Positions 35,048 through 42,552 of a DNA stretch of 64,000 bases are shown here, in pieces. The notes beneath the pieces were generated by a model. The model made no database searches and was not told the origin of the DNA. It saw only the letters and a program-made list of their open reading frames with translations. This stretch comes from Vicinamibacterales bacterium (GTDB taxonomy: Bacteria > Acidobacteriota > Vicinamibacteria > Vicinamibacterales > UBA2999), in assembly GCA_030680175.1 (NCBI GenBank), contig JAUXWO010000089.1, positions 1-64,000 of the forward strand, given 5' to 3'. A program made the position numbers and the translations under genes. How positions within the stretch are numbered: the first letter of the stretch is position 1; the number at the start of each line of letters is the position of its first letter.

Positions 35048-35137
35048 GATCGCCCCCAGTCGCCTGGCCCGAGCGCGCTCTTCGAACGGTGAGCGCCGGG
35101 TCCGTCTCCCCTCAACGGAGGGGTCGCACGTCGCCGC

Positions 35138-35452
35138 TCATGGCTGAACACTGCGGCGGACGTACGCACCGTTCTCATCCAGCTGGAGAACGCCGACGTC
35201 GACGAGTGCGTCGAGCACCCTGATGCAGATGTCCTGTCGCAACCCGAACAGCCGCTGCGCCTGCGTCAGGTGAAGCCGCAATCCCGGCATCTCGCGGTAC
35301 TCCACCGCGACCCGACGCAGCAGCGCCTCGCGTGATGCCAGATGCCGGCGCTCACTCGACCGCGCGGCTCCGCCCTCATCGGGCTCGACCCGCGGCTTCA
35401 GCGCGCCAATCTTGAGCGGGCCGACGGTGCGCGCCGGTAACTGGCGCCGCAT
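35138..35452 (-). CDS. Small protein with winged-helix-like C-terminus
   Basis: A 104-residue protein. The basic N-terminal third leads to MPGLRLHLTQAQRLFGLRQD and ICIRVLDALVDVGVLQLDENGAYVRR, which reads like a helix-turn-helix plus wing. It may bind DNA. The ATG at 35452 lies three bases from the 240-bp repeat, and an alternative ATG at 35482 would be within the repeat. No named family is recognised. Confidence 0.6.
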   Translation of the reverse strand: MRRQLPARTVGPLKIGALKPRVEPDEGGAARSSERRHLASREALLRRVAVEYREMPGLRLHLTQAQRLFGLRQDICIRVLDALVDVGVLQLDENGAYVRRSVQP

Positions 35453-35454
35453 GA

Positions 35455-35690
35455 TGTCGTGTCTGCGAGTGGGCTCGGGCATGCGTACTCTCCTGGTGGA
35501 CATGATTGGCTTCGGCCAGCTGCCGGAGCACACACGTCGCACTGCGTTCACTCCTAAGCAACACCGGGGCCAGAGCCGGCCAGCTCAGCAATCCGTCGGC
35601 CCTGAGGGGGGATCCTGGGACCGATGCCGGGTCTCCGGCACCGGCTTCACGCCTCCACGGCGTCGCCCAGCCTCGTGCTCCGTGCCCCAC
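35455..35690. repeat. Dispersed ~240-bp repeat, copy 2 (partner at 24453-24694)
   Basis: It is the second copy of the sequence described at 24453-24694, again between a minus-strand gene starting at its left edge and a plus-strand gene 76 bases past its right edge. Stretches of 18-30 identical bases alternate with small indels. Confidence 0.8.
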
Positions 35691-35765
35691 GCGCGTGGGG
35701 CCGTCGCCCGTTATCGTGCAAGGCCACCACAGTCGCCGAGACAAGATGGAGGCGTTGAGACCCCC

Positions 35766-36524
35766 ATGTGCCCTGACACTCACCGACGGCAACGAGCACG
35801 GCGCGAGGGGCACCCGCAGGCTCCGCCGTCATCGGAGGTGCGAAACACGCTGCTGGCCCGCTTGCCCGGTGACGAGTACCACGGTCTGTTGCCACACCTC
35901 GAGCCCATCCGTCTTCGTCAGGGGCAGGTGCTGATCAGCCCCCATTCGTCGACGAAGAGGATCTATTTCCCCGGCGGAGGCCTCTGTTCGATCAGTTACG
36001 TGACTGAGGACGGTCGGCGAGCCGGTGTCGCGCTGGTCGGCCGTGAGGGGCTCGTCGGCATGACCGGATTCGGTGGCCCTCCCGACTCCGGCATGACGGC
36101 GGCGGTTGAGATCGCTGGCGGTGAGTCCCACGTGATGGACGTGAAGGCGTTCCGGAGTGCCATGAAACACCTTGCCGGCTTCAACCACGTCATCCATCGT
36201 TACGCCCAGGTATTTGCCGAAGACGTCATGCAGTCGGTGGTCTGTAACGCCTTGCACTCGATTGAGCAGCGCTATGCGAGGCGCCTGCTCGACATCCGGG
36301 ACCGCAGCGGCCGACGCGACCTGCCGCTCACCCAGGCGGCGCTGGCGGACATGTTGGGAGTCCGCCGCGCATCCATCACGCTGGCCGCGGGGCTCCTCAC
36401 CCGTGCCGGGCTGATCGAACGCGCGCACACACGCATCGTCGTCAGCGACCCCGCAGGCCTGGAAGCCATGGCCTGCGAATGCTACGGGGTGGTCAGGCAT
36501 CACTTCGCCCGCCTGGCTGTCTGA
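35766..36524 (+). CDS. Crp/Fnr-family transcriptional regulator
   Basis: A 252-residue regulator. The cyclic-nucleotide-binding-like barrel (about residues 40-150) contains RLRQGQVLISPHSSTKRIYF and ALVGREGLVGMTGF. The C-terminal helix-turn-helix is LPLTQAALADMLGVRRASITLAAGLL. It lacks an N-terminal Fe-S cysteine cluster, and the phosphate-binding cassette of true cAMP receptors is not evident, so the signal is unknown. It is upstream of the stress island and could be one of its regulators. The ATG at 35766 is preceded only weakly by GAGACCC. Confidence 0.85.
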   Translation: MCPDTHRRQRARREGHPQAPPSSEVRNTLLARLPGDEYHGLLPHLEPIRLRQGQVLISPHSSTKRIYFPGGGLCSISYVTEDGRRAGVALVGREGLVGMTGFGGPPDSGMTAAVEIAGGESHVMDVKAFRSAMKHLAGFNHVIHRYAQVFAEDVMQSVVCNALHSIEQRYARRLLDIRDRSGRRDLPLTQAALADMLGVRRASITLAAGLLTRAGLIERAHTRIVVSDPAGLEAMACECYGVVRHHFARLAV

Positions 36525-36913
36525 CGCCCGCGGCTCTCGACCGACGGCCGGGCGGCCTGCACGGTGTCCGATGAGCGCCGATGGCGATTCCCGATCGCGC
36601 CGCCCTGGCGCTTGTTATCCATGCCTTCTCCGGGCCGATTACCCGCCGCGCATACGGGTGCGTCGCACTCAGCCGCGGGCCGCGCGGCTCTGCGAACCGG
36701 CGTGAAGGCCCGGCCGTCTTCTGTGTACCACGCATGGACGCCCTGCGCTTGCGCGTAGCCACAGGCGCGCGTCACGGCCTCCTCGCGCGTCCTGCAGGTG
36801 AACTGCGCCGGTTTCCGCGCCGTGCCCAGCGTATAGCGACCAGATGCATCAGTCGCTCGCTTGACGATGACGTCTCCATTCCCTGGTCGGTCATCACGTG
36901 ATGCTCCGGACAT
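36500..36913 (-). CDS. Small DUF2188-like protein
   Basis: A 137-residue protein. The central region GDVIVKRATDASGRYTLG leading to CRTREEAVTRACGYAQAQGVHAWYTEDG resembles DUF2188-type small alpha/beta domains, which handle stress in some bacteria. The last ~50 residues are low-complexity and basic. The ATG at 36913 has GAGGCGACC upstream. The 3' end overlaps the convergent crp-like gene by 25 bases, so the tail may be dispensable. Confidence 0.55.
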   Translation of the reverse strand: MSGASRDDRPGNGDVIVKRATDASGRYTLGTARKPAQFTCRTREEAVTRACGYAQAQGVHAWYTEDGRAFTPVRRAARPAAECDAPVCAAGNRPGEGMDNKRQGGAIGNRHRRSSDTVQAARPSVESRGRQTARRAK

Positions 36914-37245
36914 GGTCGCCTCGCTCTGCCCCGATACAGACCCTCGCGCACACGCAGCTGGACCGTGCGAAGAGCGCAGGTACACTCTGAATCGGCGTCA
37001 CTGACACAGGCCGTACGGAACCGTACACGCCGGCACGTTCTGCACAGAGAGTGTTCGTGTCACGTGCCAGGCATGTCCTGGCCGTGGATGCGCGTCGCCC
37101 AAGCGCCTCACGACGTGGGCGGTGGCTGCTCCGCCACTGAACCGGCGCGGCTGTGGCCGCCCTGCCCGCGGCGGCGACAGCCAGGCGTGCGGATCACGTC
37201 GAGGGTCTTTGCCAGCGCGCCTGGACTCTCACGCCCGAGCGCGGA

Positions 37246-37356
37246 CTAGTGGCGTGTATCGACTGAAGAGGTACTACCAGCGCCTTTGCTCAACCGCGAT
37301 TCCGCGGGCCGCCCAACGGGCGGCCCGGTAGTAAATCGTCAACAACACTCCACTAG
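37246..37356 (+). mobile_element. CTAG palindromic element, copy 6
   Basis: An intact 111-bp copy with CTAG at both ends. Its right CTAG (37353-37356) is also the left CTAG of copy 7. The region 36985-37245 to its left shows no gene. Confidence 0.88.
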
Positions 37357-37463
37357 TGGAGTGTATCGACTGAAGAGGTACTACCAGCGCCTCTGCTCAG
37401 CCGCGATTCCGCGGGCCGCCCAACGGGCGGCCCGGTAGTAGATCGTCAACGACACCCCACTAG
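37353..37463 (+). mobile_element. CTAG palindromic element, copy 7, in tandem with copy 6
   Basis: An intact 111-bp copy sharing one CTAG with copy 6. The arrangement is what would result from insertion of one element into the CTAG at the end of another. Confidence 0.88.
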
Positions 37464-37500
37464 TCCTCAGTGGGGTGAGAATTCCCGCACCCGGGAGGCT

Positions 37501-37698
37501 GTGCCAATGCCCGGGTTCCGCGGGGCATCGCGCGACCACGACGACCGCTATCGCGAGGGGTTCGCGCTCGAGTACCGCGCCATGCGCCAGGTGCGGGACG
37601 AGATGGGGCTGGAGAACGTCACGCTGATGGTGCCCTTCTGCCGGACCGTCGAGGAGGGACGACGGGTGATCGCGGAAATGGCCGCCAACCGACGGGCA
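37501..37698 (+). pseudogene. ppsA: Phosphoenolpyruvate synthase fragment
   Basis: The reading frame gives MPGFRGASRDHDDRYREGFALEYRAM in pieces matching the NPMLGWRGASRY / YREGFALE region of PEP synthase. It continues RDEMGLENVTLMVPFCRTVEEG, the typical VMIPFCRT-EEG segment. Only ~65 codons of this ~800-residue enzyme remain, with neither the N-terminus nor the C-terminal end. It follows directly after the two tandem CTAG elements, so deletion may have occurred between repeats. Confidence 0.75.
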
Positions 37699-37749
37699 GG
37701 CGCCCACGGCGGACGCGACCGGCACCGCCCATTCGCCTCGAGCACGGCA

Positions 37750-38436
37750 TCACAGGGGCATCGGCGAAGGGCCCGCCGCAGGCTCCAGATAGCGGGCAAA
37801 CCAGCCGGCCGCGAGGCGCTCGACCTGCTCCAGCGTGCCCGGCTCTTCGAACAGGTGTGTGGCCCCCGGCACGATCTCGAGTTCCACGTGTGCCGTCATC
37901 TGGCGCATGGCGTCGCGATTCATCTCGATGACCGGCTCGTCGTGGCCACCCACGATCAACAGCGTCGGCGCCTTGACGCGCGGCAGCACGTCGTCGCCGG
38001 CCAGATCCGGACGTCCACCGCGGGACACGACGGCGGCGATCATCCCTGGGCGTTCGGCCGCGGCGATCAGCGCCGCGGCGGCGCCGGTGCTCGCACCAAA
38101 ACACCCGAGAGGCAGCTCACGAAGTTCCGGCTCACGGCGCGCCCAATCGGCGGCCGCACTGACGCGAGGGCCGAGGCGCTCGATGTCGAAGCGGTACTGC
38201 CGCGTGTGCACGTCGATGGCCTCCTCCTCGGGCGTGAGCAGATCGAGCAGCAGCGTCGCGAAGCCCTGCGCATCGAGAAACGCGGCGACCTCCCGATTTC
38301 TGGTGCTGAAACGGCTGCTGCCGCTCCCGTGCGCGAAGATGATCAGGCCGCGCGCATGCGGCGGCATGCGAAGGTCACCGTTCAGGACGGAGACGCCCTC
38401 GGTGATTTCAACGGGCTGCGCCGTGATGGTTCTCAT
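37750..38436 (-). CDS. Dienelactone-hydrolase-like alpha/beta hydrolase
   Basis: A 228-residue alpha/beta hydrolase. The nucleophile elbow is GCFGASTGAAAAL (Ser in G-A-S-T-G). The acid is in LLIVGGHDEPV and the His in VPGATHLFEEPG. The oxyanion segment LIIFAHGSGSSR is near residue 32. It is 22 bases downstream of the phosphoribosyltransferase gene and presumably co-transcribed. The same two domains occur fused in the mycobacterial dormancy protein Rv0571c, which supports a functional link. The substrate is unknown. Confidence 0.85.
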   Translation of the reverse strand: MRTITAQPVEITEGVSVLNGDLRMPPHARGLIIFAHGSGSSRFSTRNREVAAFLDAQGFATLLLDLLTPEEEAIDVHTRQYRFDIERLGPRVSAAADWARREPELRELPLGCFGASTGAAAALIAAAERPGMIAAVVSRGGRPDLAGDDVLPRVKAPTLLIVGGHDEPVIEMNRDAMRQMTAHVELEIVPGATHLFEEPGTLEQVERLAAGWFARYLEPAAGPSPMPL

Positions 38437-38458
38437 CGCGGGGACTCCTCTGGGCCAT

Positions 38459-39106
38459 TCACGCGGTCTGAGGCAGGAGCGGCTTTCTCGGACGCGCCAG
38501 GGCCTCCACGACCATCTCGTCCGTCACCTCCGAGAAGTCCTCGAAGAACTGACCGACGGCGTAGAAGTCCACGGGCGCATGGAGACACACGACGTCATCC
38601 GCCTCGGCGCGCATACGCGCGAGTGATGTGGCCGGCGCGACGCCTATCGCCACCACGATCCGGCGGGGCTGTTGCGCACGGAGGGCGCGGATCGCGGAGA
38701 GCATGGACGACCCGGTCGCGATTCCGTCGTCGACGATGATGACCACGCGATCGGCAGGATCGACGGCCTTCTGCGCGCGTGTGTAGAGCTCCCGGCGCTT
38801 GCGAAGAATTTCCCGTTGCGTGCGGACTTCTTCGCGCAGGTACTCGTCGGACGCGGTCTCGAAGTACTCGCCTTTCAGGACGGTGCCCGCCTCATCCACC
38901 GCTCCGATGGCGAACTCCGGCTGGCCTGGCGCCCGCAGTTTCCGGACGAGCACGACATCCAGGTCGCCGCCGAGCGCCTCGGCAATGATCCTCGCCATGG
39001 GCACGGCGCCGCGTGGGACGCCCAACACGAGCGGATGCTGTCCCCGGTAGACGGCGAGGCCGTCCGCCAGCTGCGCGGCCGCCTCCTCACGGTTCTTGAA
39101 GCGCAT
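38459..39106 (-). CDS. Phosphoribosyltransferase-family protein
   Basis: A 215-residue type I phosphoribosyltransferase fold. The PRPP loop is VVIIVDDGIATGSSM (about residues 125-139), and the N-terminal region is FKNREEAAAQLADGL and VLGVPRGAVPMARIIAEALG. The ATG at 39106 fits a transcript from the putative sigma-54 promoter at 39142-39157. The base substrate is unknown. It is divergent from a PRPP synthetase gene, so substrate supply and use may be co-regulated. Confidence 0.88.
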   Translation of the reverse strand: MRFKNREEAAAQLADGLAVYRGQHPLVLGVPRGAVPMARIIAEALGGDLDVVLVRKLRAPGQPEFAIGAVDEAGTVLKGEYFETASDEYLREEVRTQREILRKRRELYTRAQKAVDPADRVVIIVDDGIATGSSMLSAIRALRAQQPRRIVVAIGVAPATSLARMRAEADDVVCLHAPVDFYAVGQFFEDFSEVTDEMVVEALARPRKPLLPQTA

Positions 39107-39141
39107 GACCTCGACTCCCGGGGATCTCCGGGACTCGACCA

Positions 39142-39157
39142 TGCAACCGGACTGCCA
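39142..39157 (-). promoter_or_regulatory. Putative sigma-54 promoter of the phosphoribosyltransferase operon
   Basis: On the minus strand TGGCAGTCCGGTTGCA matches the -24/-12 consensus TGGCACG-N4-TTGCA at 10 of 12 positions, with GG and GC ten bases apart. The start codon follows ~36 bases downstream. Confidence 0.7.
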
Positions 39158-39175
39158 GCACAGCTGTGTGTGCTG
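39156..39175. promoter_or_regulatory. Inverted repeat between divergent sigma-54 promoters
   Basis: CAGCACA and TGTGCTG are 7-bp arms separated by six bases, midway between the two -24/-12 sites. It is a candidate activator-binding site; no protein assignment can be proven. Confidence 0.4.
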
Positions 39176-39189
39176 TCTGGCGCCTGATC

Positions 39190-39205
39190 TGGCTCGGGAC
39201 CTGCA
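39190..39205 (+). promoter_or_regulatory. Putative sigma-54 promoter of prs
   Basis: TGGCTCGGGACCTGCA matches the -24/-12 consensus at 10 of 12 positions with exact spacing. Predicted transcription start near 39217 leaves the GTG at 39239 as the first well-placed start codon. Confidence 0.7.
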
Positions 39206-39238
39206 TTGATCCATGAGTACATGGCCCGGGAGGAAGAC

Positions 39239-40180
39239 GTGGACGACCACCTGATGGTGCTGGCTGGCCCCGCAAGCGCGCGTCTCGGCGTCGAGGTGTG
39301 CGAGATCCTCCGGGTGGCGCCGGCCGTGTATGAGTGCCGCCGCTTTCCCGATGGGGAAATGCAGGTCGAGATTCAGGAGTCCATCCGTGGGTGCGACGTC
39401 TTCCTGCTGCAGTCGACGGGCCCACCCGTCGAGCAGCACCTGATGGAACTCCTCCTCCTCGCCGATGCGTGCCGCCGCGCAGGAGCGGGCCGGCTCACCG
39501 CCGTGATCCCGTATCTCGGTTATGCGCGGCAGGATCGCCGCATGGGCCGTCGGTCGCTCGGCGCGCGGGTGGTGGCCGACGTCATCGGAACCGCTCGCTT
39601 CGATCGACTCATGTTGATCGATGCCCATACCCCGGCGATCGAAGGGTACTTCGACATCCCTGTCGAGCATCTGACCGCCGTGCCGCTTCTGGCACGGGCT
39701 GCCGCCCCCTCGCTGCGCGACACCTCGGTCGTGGTCGCGCCCGACTTCGGTGCCGTCAAGCTCGCGCGCGCGTACGCCCGGCTCCTCCAGGTGCCCATGG
39801 CGTTCGTCCACAAGACGCGCCTCGATGGCGACGCGGTGGAAGCCCACGGCGTCATTGGCGACGTGCACGCCAGGCTGCCGCTCATCGTCGATGACATGCT
39901 GAGCACCGGCGGCACGCTCGCGGCCGCGATCGGCGCGCTGCGGGCGGCGGGGGCGGTCGAGCCGATGACGGTAGCCGTGACACACGCGCTCCTGGCGGGG
40001 CGCGCGCGAGAGATCCTGCGCACGCTGCCACTGACCCGCTTCATCGCCGCCGACACCGTGGCGATCGAGCCGCCCGCGGTGCCGTACCTCGAGGTCACCA
40101 GCGTGGCCCCGCTGATTGCCACCGCGATTCGGCGCGATCACCGTGACGAGTCGCTCGCTGATCTTCGAGTGCCCGCGTAG
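39239..40180 (+). CDS. prs: Ribose-phosphate pyrophosphokinase
   Basis: A 313-residue PRPP synthetase homologue. IPYLGYARQDRRMGRRSLGARVV in parts matches the ATP-binding flexible loop. DAHTPAIEGYFDIPVEHL corresponds to the DLHxxQIQGFF motif, and the PRPP loop is LPLIVDDMLSTGGTLAA. It makes PRPP from ribose-5-phosphate and ATP. The GTG at 39239 is preceded by GGGAGGA. It is probably a second, stress-linked copy, since its DLHSAQ and other signature residues diverge from the housekeeping enzyme. It leads an operon with the hibernation factor gene. Confidence 0.88.
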   Translation: MDDHLMVLAGPASARLGVEVCEILRVAPAVYECRRFPDGEMQVEIQESIRGCDVFLLQSTGPPVEQHLMELLLLADACRRAGAGRLTAVIPYLGYARQDRRMGRRSLGARVVADVIGTARFDRLMLIDAHTPAIEGYFDIPVEHLTAVPLLARAAAPSLRDTSVVVAPDFGAVKLARAYARLLQVPMAFVHKTRLDGDAVEAHGVIGDVHARLPLIVDDMLSTGGTLAAAIGALRAAGAVEPMTVAVTHALLAGRAREILRTLPLTRFIAADTVAIEPPAVPYLEVTSVAPLIATAIRRDHRDESLADLRVPA

Positions 40181-40192
40181 CCGGGAGGCGCC

Positions 40193-40819
40193 ATGACCAT
40201 CATTCCCCTCCAGGTCACGTTCCGCGGCCTCGCGCACTCGGATGCCCTCGAGGCGGACGTCCGGGAGCGCGTCGCGTGGCTGGAACGCTTCTATCCAGAC
40301 ATCATCCGATGCCGGGTGCTCCTCGAGGTGCCCCATCGTCATCATCATGATGGCCGGCACTTCCACGTCCGCATCGAGATGACCGTGCCCGGTGGCGTCC
40401 CGATTATCGTGAGCCACGAGCCGTCGCTGCACGGACCGTTGAAGGACGTCGAGGAAGCGGCGCACCACAAGGGGACGGAGATCGACAGCGTGCACCGCCA
40501 CGCGCGTGTCGCGGTCCACCACGCATTCGATGCCGCACGCCGGCGGCTGCAGGACTTTGCGCGCGAGCAGCGCGGCGCCGTCAAGGCCCACGAGGTTCCC
40601 GCGCACGGCGACATCGTCGAACTCTCGAGCGCGGACGGCTATGGGTTCATCCAGGCCGAGGGGTACCTCGTCTACTTCACGCGCGCAACCGTGCTGGACG
40701 ATGCGTTCGATGCCCTGACCGTCGGGACGCCGGTGGCCTTTGTCGAGGAGCGGGGCGAGCAAGGGCCGCGGGCGAGCACCGTGCGCGTGCTCGGGAAGCA
40801 CCACTACCTCACGCCCTGA
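40193..40819 (+). CDS. Hibernation-promoting factor / cold-shock domain fusion
   Basis: A 208-residue protein. The first ~130 residues follow the HPF/RaiA ribosome-binding fold (PLQVTFRGLAHSDALEADVRE, CRVLLEVPHRHHHDGRHFHV, ending AVHHAFDAARRRLQDF). The last ~65 residues are cold-shock-like (GDIVELSSADGYGFIQAEG ... VYFTRATVLDDAF). HPF proteins silence 70S ribosomes in starvation. The added nucleic-acid-binding domain is a known variant of environmental HPF-like proteins. It starts 12 bases after prs. Confidence 0.88.
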   Translation: MTIIPLQVTFRGLAHSDALEADVRERVAWLERFYPDIIRCRVLLEVPHRHHHDGRHFHVRIEMTVPGGVPIIVSHEPSLHGPLKDVEEAAHHKGTEIDSVHRHARVAVHHAFDAARRRLQDFAREQRGAVKAHEVPAHGDIVELSSADGYGFIQAEGYLVYFTRATVLDDAFDALTVGTPVAFVEERGEQGPRASTVRVLGKHHYLTP

Positions 40820-40851
40820 ACGGGACGTGCTGACTTCCACGCGGGGGGCTC

Positions 40852-42552
40852 GTGCACCATTTCGACCTTGCGCAATCGCTCGCGGCCGAGCGGGCGCGGC
40901 TGCGGACACGCGCCGGACTCGCGGAACCGCCGCGGCACTACCGCCGTCCGGTGGAACGGCCCTTTACCGCCGCGGAGCGTGGGACGGTGACGATCCTGCT
41001 CGGCGGGCTCACCGCCACGCACGACCGCCTCATCACGGCGGCATTCGCGACCTCCGGCTACCGGGCCGAATACCTCCCGCAGGCGGATCTGGAAGCGTTC
41101 CAGATCGGGCGTCAGTACTGCAACGTCGGGCAGTGCAACCCGGCCTACTTCACGGTCGGAAACCTCGTCAAGCACCTGCGGGCCCTGGAGGCCGACGGGC
41201 TCGCGCGTGAAGACATCGTCGAGCGGTACGTCTTCTTCACGGCGGGCAGCTGCGGCCCCTGCCGTTTCGGGATGTACGAGTCGGAGTACCGGCACGCGCT
41301 GAAGAACGCCGGCTTCGAGGGTTTCCGCGTGCTGACCTTCCAGCAGGACGACGGCGTGAAAGCCTCCTCGGGCGAACCGGGCCTGAAGTTCTCGGGCCAC
41401 TTCGGCCTGACGGCGTTGAACACGTTCACCTGCAGCGACGCCCTGCACGACACCGCCTGCCGCCTGCGGCCGTACGAAGTGCAGCATGGCGCGACCGACC
41501 GGGCGCTCGACGAGGTCATTACGGCGCTACATGCGCACCTGCGCGGGCGGACCGCCTTCGAGATCCTCGATCACGTGCCGGCCTGGGTGGCGCACCGCCT
41601 CGCGGCGCATCCGCGCGTCAGGAACCTGGCCAACGGGCTGGTCAAGGTCCGCCAGCACCTTCGAGGGAGAGAGTACCGGGACGCCCTGGCCGCGGCTCGC
41701 GCGAGGCTCGACCAGGTCGAGGTGGACCGCCTGCGCGTCAAGCCCATCGTGAAGCTCACGGGGGAATTCTGGGCCGCCATCACCGAAGGGGCGGGCAACC
41801 ACGACATGCTCCGGTTCCTCGAGGCGGAGGGCGCCGAGGTCCGCGTGGATCCCATCGGGACGTGGGTGATGTACCTCCTCTACCAGGCCGGGACGCGCGC
41901 GCGGGTCGACTGGCGCGTCGGGCGGCCGCCGAGAGCCCTGTCACGTGCGGCAATCGCCCACGACCTGCGATTCCTGCGCCGGCGCCTGCTCTTCGGCGCT
42001 GTCGAACGGATCTTCGCGCGCGAGTACCACCGTGTCGCGCAGGCGCTCGGCGGGCTGCCCGATCGCCTGGTCCCGCAGGCGGCACTCGCCCGGCTGGCGC
42101 ATCCGTACTACCACTCGATGCTCCGCGGCGGCGAAGGGCACCTGGAGGTCGGCAAGACCATCTACTACACCGTGCACCGGAAGGCCCACATGGTGCTCAG
42201 CCTGAAGCCGTTCGGCTGCCTGCCGTCGACGCAGTCCGATGGCGTGCAGTCGGCGGTCACCGCGCGCCTGCCGGAACTCATCCTGCTGTCGATCGAGACC
42301 TCCGGGGAAGGCGCGCTCAACGCGCGGAGCCGGGTGCAGATGGCGCTCGGCGAAGCCAAAGCCGCGGCGCGGCGTGAGTTCGAGGAGGCGGTGGCGCGGT
42401 CTGGACGGACACTCGACGACCTGCGCGCCTACGTCGCCGCGCACCCCGAGTTGCGGCGCCCGTTCTACCGGGTGCCCGCGCATCAGGGGGTGGCCGGCAC
42501 GGCGGCGAACTTCGCGCTCCACGTGGGACACCTCATGAACGGGAACCGGTAG
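40852..42552 (+). CDS. 2-hydroxyacyl-CoA dehydratase-related Fe-S protein
   Basis: A 566-residue protein of the acyl-CoA dehydratase activase-associated type. Likely cluster cysteines occur in GRQYCNVGQCNPAYFTVGN and TAGSCGPCRFGMYESEYR. A C-terminal section contains GEGHLEVGKTIYYTV and LKPFGCLPSTQSDGVQ, similar to the CoA_D region of large BcrAD-fusion proteins. It is probably the reductase or substrate half of the system whose ATPase half is the next gene. The GTG at 40852 follows GGGGGG. Its TAG shares a base with the next GTG. Confidence 0.75.
   Translation: MHHFDLAQSLAAERARLRTRAGLAEPPRHYRRPVERPFTAAERGTVTILLGGLTATHDRLITAAFATSGYRAEYLPQADLEAFQIGRQYCNVGQCNPAYFTVGNLVKHLRALEADGLAREDIVERYVFFTAGSCGPCRFGMYESEYRHALKNAGFEGFRVLTFQQDDGVKASSGEPGLKFSGHFGLTALNTFTCSDALHDTACRLRPYEVQHGATDRALDEVITALHAHLRGRTAFEILDHVPAWVAHRLAAHPRVRNLANGLVKVRQHLRGREYRDALAAARARLDQVEVDRLRVKPIVKLTGEFWAAITEGAGNHDMLRFLEAEGAEVRVDPIGTWVMYLLYQAGTRARVDWRVGRPPRALSRAAIAHDLRFLRRRLLFGAVERIFAREYHRVAQALGGLPDRLVPQAALARLAHPYYHSMLRGGEGHLEVGKTIYYTVHRKAHMVLSLKPFGCLPSTQSDGVQSAVTARLPELILLSIETSGEGALNARSRVQMALGEAKAAARREFEEAVARSGRTLDDLRAYVAAHPELRRPFYRVPAHQGVAGTAANFALHVGHLMNGNR

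Noticed and set aside
7447-37463. CRISPR array formed by the repeated palindromes
   Set aside because: Copies are kilobases apart, with no regular spacers and no cas genes. The two adjacent copies share a CTAG rather than flank a spacer.
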